Below, piece by piece: positions 58,190 through 64,000 of a stretch of DNA of 64,000 nt (the first letter of the stretch is position 1; each line of letters begins with the position of its first letter). The position numbers were made by a program, and so were the translations under genes. The DNA lies in contig NZ_JAJSOH010000022.1 in NCBI RefSeq assembly GCF_021277265.1, positions 55,374-119,373 on the forward strand, read 5' to 3'. Source of the stretch: Kineosporia rhizophila (GTDB lineage Bacteria; Actinomycetota; Actinomycetes; Actinomycetales; Kineosporiaceae). The notes beneath the pieces are model-generated. The model was not told where the DNA came from. It did no database searches and saw only the letters and a list, made by a program, of their open reading frames with translations.

Positions 58190-59353
58190 ATGAACGACGA
58201 CACTTCCCGGGACGGACTGGCTCCCGCCACCGTGGCGGTCACCGCGGGGCGCCCGCCCGCGAGCCCGAACCAGCCGATGAACGTCCCCGTGGTGTTCACC
58301 TCCACCTACACCGCCTCCGACTTCGTCCCGCAGAGCGGCGATCTGGGCTACGGCCGCTGGGGGAACCCCTCGTGGACGGCCCTGGAGGACGCGGTCGGGG
58401 CGCTCGAGGGCGGTCCCGCCCTGTCGTTCGCCTCGGGCATGGCGGTGGTCTCGGCCGTGCTGAATCTGGTGCCGCTGGGCGGAACCGTGGTGATCCCGGA
58501 CATCCCCTACTCCGGAACCTCGCAGCTGGCCCGGGAACTCGCCGAGGCCGGGCGGCTGTCGGTGCGGGCCGTGCCGATCGCCGACACCGGTGTCGTGGTG
58601 GCCGCCCTGGACGGCCTGGGGGCCGGTGACCTGGTGGTGCTGGAGAGCCCGACGAATCCGATGATGGACGTGGCCGACCTGGCCACGGTGATCGCCGCGG
58701 CCCGCGGGCGAGGGGTGCTCACCGCGGTCGACAACACCTTCGCCACGCCGCTTCTGCAGCAGCCCCTGTCACTGGGTGCCGATCTGGTGGTGCACTCGGC
58801 CACGAAGTACCTGAGCGGGCACTCGGACGTGCTGCTCGGTCTGGTGGTTGCGCAGAGCGACGATCCGCAGGGCCTTTTGGCGCGCCTGCACGGTCACCGC
58901 ACGATCAACGGGGCGATCCCCGGCCCGATGGAGGCCTGGCTGGCCCTGCGCGGTCTGCGCACGCTCGCCCTGCGGATCGAGCGGTCCAGCGCGAGCGCGG
59001 CCGAGCTGGCCCGTCGGCTGGGCGATCACCCCGCGGTCACCCGGGTGCGCTACCCCGGGCTGCCCTCGCACCCGCAGTTCGAGCTGGCCCAGCGCCAGAT
59101 GCGGGGTTTCGGCGGGATGCTGTCGTTCGAGCTGGCGGGCGACGCCACCGCCGCCGAGAAGGTGTGTGCCGCCACCCGGTTGTGGGTGCACACCACCAGC
59201 CTCGGCGGGGTGGAGTCGAGCCTGGAGCGCCGGCGCCGGCACGGCGGTGAGTCGGTCCTGGTGCCGGAGAGCCTGATCCGGCTCTCCACCGGGATCGAGG
59301 ACGTCGAGGACCTGTGGGCCGACCTGGTGCAGGCCCTGGAATCGGCGAGCTGA
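58190..59353 (+). CDS. Cystathionine gamma-synthase/lyase family PLP enzyme
   Basis: 387-residue Cys/Met metabolism enzyme. N-terminal VTAGRPPASPNQP, GRWGNPSWTALEDAVGALEGG, VDNTFATPLLQQP and the PLP-Lys in HSATKYLSGHSDVLLG. Substrate preference (cystathionine, O-succinylhomoserine, methionine) cannot be set from sequence. ATG 58190 is chosen; the long open frame to 57674 is not coding. Upstream of a terminator shared with gpsA. Confidence 0.9.
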   Translation: MNDDTSRDGLAPATVAVTAGRPPASPNQPMNVPVVFTSTYTASDFVPQSGDLGYGRWGNPSWTALEDAVGALEGGPALSFASGMAVVSAVLNLVPLGGTVVIPDIPYSGTSQLARELAEAGRLSVRAVPIADTGVVVAALDGLGAGDLVVLESPTNPMMDVADLATVIAAARGRGVLTAVDNTFATPLLQQPLSLGADLVVHSATKYLSGHSDVLLGLVVAQSDDPQGLLARLHGHRTINGAIPGPMEAWLALRGLRTLALRIERSSASAAELARRLGDHPAVTRVRYPGLPSHPQFELAQRQMRGFGGMLSFELAGDATAAEKVCAATRLWVHTTSLGGVESSLERRRRHGGESVLVPESLIRLSTGIEDVEDLWADLVQALESAS

Positions 59354-59391
59354 CAAACGTCCTCAAGTACTTACAGGCACAAATTAAGGAC

Positions 59392-59419
59392 GGCGGTGAC
59401 CGCCACAGCGGTCACCGCC
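59392..59419. terminator. Bidirectional terminator
   Basis: GGCGGTGACCG (59392-59402) and CGGTCACCGCC (59409-59419), with a CCACAG loop, between the convergent PLP-enzyme gene and gpsA. Confidence 0.75.
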
Positions 59420-59436
59420 CCTCAGTGCCAGGAGAC

Positions 59437-60438
59437 TCAGGCGAACTCGGACTTGCGACGGCGTGAGAGCAGGCTCTGAGCCAGTTCCGACAACGGCACC
59501 TCACCCTTCACCACGCCGGTCACCGCTTCGGCGATCGGCATGTCCACGCCGTGCGCCCGGGCCAGGCCGAGGATCGCCCCGGCACTCTTGACCCCCTCGG
59601 CGGTGCGGTCGGTGATCGCGACCACCTCGTCCACGCTCATCCCCTGCCCCAGGTGCACCCCGAAGGAACGGTTGCGGGACAACGGCGATGCGCAGGTGGC
59701 CACCAGGTCACCCATCCCGGCGAGCCCGGCGAAGGTGGCCGGCTCGGCCCCGAGAGCCACCCCCAGCCGGGTGATCTCGGCCAGGCCCCGGGTGATGATC
59801 GAGGCCTTCGAGTTGTCGCCCAGGCCCATCCCCTCGACCATGCCCACCGCCAGGGCGATCACGTTCTTCACCGCACCGGACAGTTCCACGCCGATCACGT
59901 CGTGGTTGGTGTAGGGCCGGAAGTACGGCGCCGAGCAGGCCGCCGCAACCATTTCCGCGGTGTCGTGGTCGGTGCAGGCCACGACGGTGGCGGTGGGCTG
60001 GCGGGCGGCGATCTCGGAGGCCAGGTTGGGCCCGGAGACCACGGTGTTGCGCTCCGGCCCGATCTCGAGGACCTCGCCGATCACCTCGCTCATCCGCCGC
60101 AGGGTGCCGTTCTCAACGCCTTTCATCAGGCTCACGGTGACTGCCGAGGGGCCGATCAGCGGCTTCCAGGCGGCCAGGTTCCCACGCAGGGTCTGGGCCG
60201 GCACGGCCAGGACCACGACGTCGGCGCCGTCCAGGGCGACCGCCGGATCGGGGTCGGCGCCGATCGTCTCCGGCAGGTCGAGGCCCGGCAGGTAGTCGGG
60301 GTTGCGGTGCTGACCGGCGATCTGGGCGCAGACCTCCGGCCGCCGGCCCCACATCGTCACCTTGGCGCCCGAATCCGCGAGCACCATGGCGAACGTCGTT
60401 CCCCAGGATCCGGTGCCCATCACCGCGACGCGACTCAT
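59437..60438 (-). CDS. gpsA: Glycerol-3-phosphate dehydrogenase [NAD(P)+]
   Basis: Supplies glycerol-3-phosphate for phospholipid synthesis. Rossmann start MSRVAVMGTGSWGTTFAMVLA, SLMKGVENGTL, VVSGPNLASEI, the catalytic Lys in SGAVKNVIALAVG, and GDLVATCASPLSRNRSFG. 333 residues. ATG 60438 overlaps the plsC stop as ATGA, so the pair plsC-gpsA is translationally coupled, a functional link in lipid synthesis. Confidence 0.96.
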   Translation of the reverse strand: MSRVAVMGTGSWGTTFAMVLADSGAKVTMWGRRPEVCAQIAGQHRNPDYLPGLDLPETIGADPDPAVALDGADVVVLAVPAQTLRGNLAAWKPLIGPSAVTVSLMKGVENGTLRRMSEVIGEVLEIGPERNTVVSGPNLASEIAARQPTATVVACTDHDTAEMVAAACSAPYFRPYTNHDVIGVELSGAVKNVIALAVGMVEGMGLGDNSKASIITRGLAEITRLGVALGAEPATFAGLAGMGDLVATCASPLSRNRSFGVHLGQGMSVDEVVAITDRTAEGVKSAGAILGLARAHGVDMPIAEAVTGVVKGEVPLSELAQSLLSRRRKSEFA

Positions 60439-61199
60439 CGACCTGACCTCTTCCACTTCGACTCTGACGGGTTCGGGTTCCCGATACGGGGTTTCCCGGT
60501 GGTGCGGGGATCGTGCCGCTCGGCCGGGGCCTGCTCGCCGCGGATCTCCTCGAGCAGGCCGGTGAGCACGTCCATCACGTGGTCCGTGGCCTCGACCAGC
60601 AGCGGCACGGTGATCGGGCGGTCGCGGTAGGCACTCAGGTCGACCGGTGGGCCGGCGACGACCGAACTGGTGTGACGGGGAAAGAGATGCAGCCGCTTGG
60701 AGTAGGGCGGCAAGATCTCCTGGGCGCCCCACTGGGCGATCGGCACCAGCGGCGCCCCGGTCTCCAGGGCCACCCGGACCGCCCCGGTCTTGCCGCGCAT
60801 GGGCCACTGACCCGGGTCCCGGGTCAGTGTGCCCTCGGGGAAGATCGCCACCAGTTCCCCGGCCCGGACGGCCGCGACGGCCGCCGAGTAGGCTGCGCCG
60901 GCGTCGCGGGTCTCGCGGTGGACCGGGATCTGCCCGGCCCCCCGCACGATCCGGCCCAGCAGCGGCAACCGGAACAGGCTCTCCTTGGCCAGGAAGCGGG
61001 GCAGGCGGCCGCCCTCGTAGACGAAGTGCGCGAACGTGAACGGGTCGAAGTAGGAGATGTGGTTGGACACCGTGACCACCCCACCGGTGGCCGGAAGATT
61101 CTGCGCGCCCCGCCAGTTCCTCCTGGTGCTGAGCACCAGCACCGGTTTCAGCACGATCACGGCCAGCCGGTACCACGGGCCCATCCTCCGCCTGCGCAC
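60435..61199 (-). CDS. plsC: 1-acyl-sn-glycerol-3-phosphate acyltransferase
   Basis: Makes phosphatidic acid. Motifs NHISYFDP (block I, NHxxxxD), VHRETRDAG, FPEGTLTR (block III) and GAPLVPIAQWGAQE (block IV). A hydrophobic N-terminal stretch (YRLAVIVLKPVLVL) makes it membrane-associated; the last ~35 residues are basic and variable. GTG 61199 has GAAGGTGG seven bases upstream. First gene of the plsC-gpsA pair. Confidence 0.94.
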   Translation of the reverse strand: MRRRRMGPWYRLAVIVLKPVLVLSTRRNWRGAQNLPATGGVVTVSNHISYFDPFTFAHFVYEGGRLPRFLAKESLFRLPLLGRIVRGAGQIPVHRETRDAGAAYSAAVAAVRAGELVAIFPEGTLTRDPGQWPMRGKTGAVRVALETGAPLVPIAQWGAQEILPPYSKRLHLFPRHTSSVVAGPPVDLSAYRDRPITVPLLVEATDHVMDVLTGLLEEIRGEQAPAERHDPRTTGKPRIGNPNPSESKWKRSGR

Positions 61200-61367
61200 C
61201 AGCGTTCCACCTTCCGAGTCCGGCCCGTCAGCCCGTCAGCCTCTGCCCGCCGTCCGATCACGACGCACCGCACCATCTTGCCGCCTGCGGGCCGGTGTTC
61301 CGTCCACCGCTCCCCCAGATCCGTTCCACCGTCCTGTCCACCGCACTGTCGATCGGTCCCCGAACCC

Positions 61368-62036
61368 ATGATTGATGAAGCCGCAGATCCCGGCACCCGC
61401 TGGCGGATGGTGCTGCCCCTCAAGGGCGGGCCGAACGCCAAGTCCCGGCTGGCCGCCCCGGCCGGTCTGGCCGTCGCGATCGCCCTCGACTGCCTGGACG
61501 CGGTGCTGGCCACGCCCGCGGTGGCCGAGGTGGTCGTGGTCACCCCCGACCCCCGGCTGGCCCAGGCCGCCGGCTCGGCCGGAGCGCTGGTGCGCGGTGA
61601 GTCCCGGCCCGGCTCAGGGCTGACCGGGGCGATCGAGGACGGGCTGCGCGGCCTTGAGGGCCCGTGTGCCGTGCTGCTGGGAGATCTGCCGGCGTTACGG
61701 GCGGCAGACCTGGATCTGGCCCTGCAGCACGCCGGAAAGGCCCTCACGACGCCGCGGCAGGGCCGTCCGACTGCACCGTCGATGGTCTTCGTGCCGGACG
61801 CGGACGGCGTGGGCACGGTGCTGCTGGCAGCCCTGGACCCGGCGCGGATGCAGCCCGCCTTCGGCCCCGAGTCGGCCCGCAGGCACGCCGAGTCGGGTGC
61901 TCTGAGGCTGGATCTGGACCTGCCCGCGCTGCGCCGGGACGTGGACACCCAGGCCGATCTCGAGGTCGCCCAGTCCTTCGGCCTGGGCCGGCGCACCCTG
62001 GCCTTCCTTGCCGGCCAGGCGCTTCCGGGGGCCTGA
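61368..62036 (+). CDS. cofC: 2-phospho-L-lactate/phosphoenolpyruvate guanylyltransferase (CofC/FbiD)
   Basis: Activates the lactate/PEP precursor for coenzyme F420. Nucleotidyltransferase fold: VLPLKGGPNAKSRLAAP, VVVTPDPRLAQAAG, RPGSGLTGAIEDGL, LLGDLPAL and SMVFVPDADGVGTVLL. 222 residues. Same neighbourhood as Mycobacterium Rv2983 (fbiD) beside gpsA and ddl. ATG 61368; the open frame upstream is not coding. It shows that the organism makes F420. Confidence 0.92.
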   Translation: MIDEAADPGTRWRMVLPLKGGPNAKSRLAAPAGLAVAIALDCLDAVLATPAVAEVVVVTPDPRLAQAAGSAGALVRGESRPGSGLTGAIEDGLRGLEGPCAVLLGDLPALRAADLDLALQHAGKALTTPRQGRPTAPSMVFVPDADGVGTVLLAALDPARMQPAFGPESARRHAESGALRLDLDLPALRRDVDTQADLEVAQSFGLGRRTLAFLAGQALPGA

Positions 62037-62113
62037 GACCGCACGTGTCCGGCCCCGGGTCCAGTGGGCGATTGTCCAGGTCCTGTGCTGCGGACAGGCC
62101 CTAGGCTGTCCGG

Positions 62114-62335
62114 GTGCAGGCCACCGTGTACCGCTTCGACGCCGAGACCGGTTCCGGCTCCGTGCTCACCGATTCCGGCGAGGTGCTGCCGTTCGGCCCG
62201 GGCGCGCTGGAGCACAGCGGGCTGCGGCACCTCCGCCCGGGCCAGCGTCTGACGGCCGAGCGCCAGGGAGCCGAAATAGTGCGGCTGACGTTGGGAACCA
62301 TCGGGGCCGCCGGACGGCCTGCTCCCCCGGACTGA
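62114..62335 (+). CDS. Small cold-shock-domain-like protein
   Basis: 73 residues: ATVYRFDAETGSGSVLTDSGEVLPFGPGAL resembles the first strands of a CSD/OB fold, with GLRHLRPGQRLTAER closing it. The RNP-1 and RNP-2 aromatic residues of CspA are not preserved, so nucleic-acid binding is uncertain. Such proteins are usual near cofC in actinobacteria. GTG start. Nothing else in 62336-62446. Confidence 0.75.
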   Translation: MQATVYRFDAETGSGSVLTDSGEVLPFGPGALEHSGLRHLRPGQRLTAERQGAEIVRLTLGTIGAAGRPAPPD

Positions 62336-62446
62336 CCACCCGCACAACTGGACGTACAACCGTGCGCGCCCACAAACGTCCGTAAGCAATTCCCGAGGCG
62401 AGCGACGCGCACTGGTGCCCCCAGTCCTCAAGCACTGACAAAAGAA

Positions 62447-62480
62447 AGTTCCCCGGAAACCCACCGGCTTCCGGGGAACT
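62447..62480 (-). terminator. Terminator of murA
   Basis: 12-bp stem AGTTCCCCGGAA / TTCCGGGGAACT, followed on the minus strand by TTCTTTTGTC, just beyond the murA stop. Confidence 0.9.
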
Positions 62481-62494
62481 GTCGCAGTGGCTGC

Positions 62495-63820
62495 TCAGCG
62501 CTCGTAGTTGGCGCCGAGCATCTGCAGCTTCTGCTGGAAGTGCTCGTAACCACGGTCGATCAGGCCGATCCCGCGCACCCGGGAGGTGCCCTCGGCGGCC
62601 AGGGCGGCGATCAGGTGGCTGAAACCGCCCCGCAGGTCGGGCACCGTGATGTCGGCGCCGTGCAGCTTGGCCGGGCCCGAGATGACCGCGGAGTGCTGGA
62701 AGTTACGCTGGCCGAACCGGCACGGCCGGCCACCCAGGCACTCCCGGTAGAGCTGGATCTGGGCGCCCATCTCACGCAGCGCGTGGGTGAAGCCCAGCCG
62801 GTTCTCGTACACCGTCTCGTGCACGATGGACAGGCCACTGGCCTGGGTGAGCGCCACGACCAGCGGCTGCTGCCAGTCGGTGGCGAACCCCGGGTGCACG
62901 TCGGTCTCCAGCACCAGCGAGTTCAGCTCACCGCCCGGGTGGCTGAACCGGATGCCGTCGTCGCCGATGTCGAGGACCCCGCCGACCTTCCGGAAGACGT
63001 TGAGGAACGTCATCATCTCCTGCTGGCGGGCGCCCAGCACGGTGATGTCGCCCTTGGTCGCCAGCGCGGCGCTGGCCCAGCTGGCGGCCTCGATCCGGTC
63101 GGGCATCGCACGGTGGGTGAAACCACCGAGCCGGTCGACGCCTTCGATCCGGATCGCCCGGTCGGTGTCGACACTGATGATGGCGCCCATCTTCTGCAGC
63201 ACCGCGATCAGGTCCATGATCTCGGGCTCGATGGCCGCGTTGGTGAGCTCGGTGACGCCCTCGGCCAGCACGCTGGTCAGCAGCACCTGCTCGGTGGCGC
63301 CGACACTCGGGTACTGCAGGTTGAGTTTGGTGCCCTTGAGCCGCTGGGGCGCCCGGATGGCGATTCCGTTCGGCTCCTTCTCGACCACCGCACCGAATTG
63401 CCGGAGCACATCCATGTGGTAATTGATCGGACGGTCACCGATCCGGCACCCACCGAGATCGGGAATGAATGCCTCGCCCAGCCGGTGAAGCAGAGGGCCG
63501 CAGAAAAGAATGGGGATACGGCTGGAACCGGCATGGGCGTCGATGTCGGCGACGTGCGCCTGAATGACATTGCTCGGGTCCAGCCGGAGCTCGCCCTCGG
63601 GGCCGGGAATCTCCTCGACCTGAACGCCGTGGAGTTCGAGCAGACCGCTCACGACACCGACGTCGCGGATCTGCGGGACGTTACGCAGCACGCTCGGTTC
63701 GTCACCGAGGAGCGCGGCCACCATGGCCTTGGAAACCAGGTTCTTGGCACCCCGGACCTGGATGCTGCCGACCAGCGGGGTGCCGCCGTGCACGGTGAGT
63801 ACGTCGTTCATGGAAGACAT
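62495..63820 (-). CDS. murA: UDP-N-acetylglucosamine 1-carboxyvinyltransferase
   Basis: First committed step of peptidoglycan synthesis. VRGAKNLVSKAMVAALLG at the N-terminus, the active-site loop LGGCRIGDRPINYH with the catalytic Cys present, and SRIPILFCGPLLHRL. Because Cys rather than Asp occupies the loop, the enzyme is expected to be fosfomycin-sensitive. 441 residues from ATG 63820 (MSSMNDVL); ATG 63811 is an alternative. The upstream region ends in homopolymer runs. Confidence 0.95.
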   Translation of the reverse strand: MSSMNDVLTVHGGTPLVGSIQVRGAKNLVSKAMVAALLGDEPSVLRNVPQIRDVGVVSGLLELHGVQVEEIPGPEGELRLDPSNVIQAHVADIDAHAGSSRIPILFCGPLLHRLGEAFIPDLGGCRIGDRPINYHMDVLRQFGAVVEKEPNGIAIRAPQRLKGTKLNLQYPSVGATEQVLLTSVLAEGVTELTNAAIEPEIMDLIAVLQKMGAIISVDTDRAIRIEGVDRLGGFTHRAMPDRIEAASWASAALATKGDITVLGARQQEMMTFLNVFRKVGGVLDIGDDGIRFSHPGGELNSLVLETDVHPGFATDWQQPLVVALTQASGLSIVHETVYENRLGFTHALREMGAQIQLYRECLGGRPCRFGQRNFQHSAVISGPAKLHGADITVPDLRGGFSHLIAALAAEGTSRVRGIGLIDRGYEHFQQKLQMLGANYER

Positions 63821-64000
63821 CGTGGCCCACGTCGGGCCAGGTACCAATTCCGGGCCGTACAAAAGCTCACCTGTCAGTTGTCGGCGCTGCTCACGGCTTC
63901 CTGAAGGGGCAGTGGCGCGGCAGTGCCGTCGGCCCCCAAAACAGCCCCGTGGCGGGGGGCCCCCCCCGTCCGGAGTCCCCCCCCGGGGGGGGGGGGGGGG
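63821..64000. other. Sequence end with homopolymer runs
   Basis: 180 bp upstream of murA. Beyond 63945 the sequence becomes runs of C and G (GGGGGGCCCCCCCC, then a terminal poly-G), which look like a low-quality contig end, not biology. Nothing else is seen. Confidence 0.8.

Noticed and set aside
1..64000. tRNA, rRNA, SRP RNA or tmRNA genes
   Set aside because: No sequence resembling their conserved cores was seen by reading; a covariance-model search could not be run.

Overview
The window is a GC-rich (about 70 percent or more), gene-dense chromosomal segment of an actinobacterium. The gene order closely matches the core of a Streptomyces-type chromosome: whiG, xerC, dprA, comM, yraN, DUF2469, rnhB, tandem lepB, rplS, trmD, rimM, KH protein, rpsP, ffh, glnD, glnB, amtB, ftsY, smc, mutM, rnc, rpmF, DUF177, coaD, rsmD, recG, DAK-domain kinase, rpmB, thiL, ddl, gpsA, plsC, cofC, murA. 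A WhiG/FliA-type sigma factor, F420 biosynthesis (cofC), GlnR-like operators and GTG-rich starts fit a sporulating or zoospore-forming actinomycete. I cannot name the genus from sequence alone. No rRNA, tRNA, IS element, prophage or CRISPR array was found.

Layout. 1-9 kb: an acyltransferase, an M23 peptidase, whiG, xerC, a divergent hemC and the competence/DNA-processing set dprA-comM-yraN. 9-14.4 kb: two ABC-2 exporter ATPase/permease pairs in one overlapping + strand operon, DUF2469 and a crcB pair. The ABC operon and crcB genes sit inside a block that is normally compact. 14.3-24 kb: rnhB, three tandem signal peptidases, the rplS-trmD-rimM-KH-rpsP ribosome and tRNA-modification cluster, an amidohydrolase and ffh. 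24-32 kb: a secreted Cys-rich protein, the nitrogen-control operon amtB-glnB-glnD with two GlnR-like boxes upstream, a secreted glycosidase-like protein and ftsY. 32-44 kb: a 1112-residue membrane-anchored repeat protein of unknown function, smc, a beta-propeller protein, a FUSC-like membrane protein, a sulfotransferase and an orphan OmpR-type DNA-binding protein. 44-54 kb: mutM-rnc-rpmF-DUF177, a coiled-coil protein, coaD, rsmD, recG and a FakA-like kinase. 54-64 kb: rpmB, a repeat-rich intergenic region, thiL, a Lrp ligand-binding protein, a DUF3515 lipoprotein, ddl, a Cys/Met PLP enzyme, gpsA, plsC, cofC, a small CSD-like protein and murA. The last bases are homopolymer runs that look like a sequence end rather than biology.

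How they fit together. Most genes are information-processing and envelope housekeeping: protein targeting (Ffh, FtsY, three LepB), ribosome parts (L19, S16, L32, L28), rRNA/tRNA processing (RNase III, TrmD, RimM, RsmD), genome maintenance (SMC, RecG, Fpg, RNase HII, XerC, DprA, ComM), and cell-wall, lipid and cofactor synthesis (MurA, Ddl, GpsA, PlsC, CoaD, ThiL, CofC). The less ordinary material is a repeat protein carrying about a dozen DETVMI-like motifs, several minisatellites and very long perfect hairpins, unusual insertions in otherwise conserved enzymes, a probable non-canonical start codon in the DUF177 gene, a frame break at the start of dprA, and paired DnaA-box-like sites repeated at two promoters.
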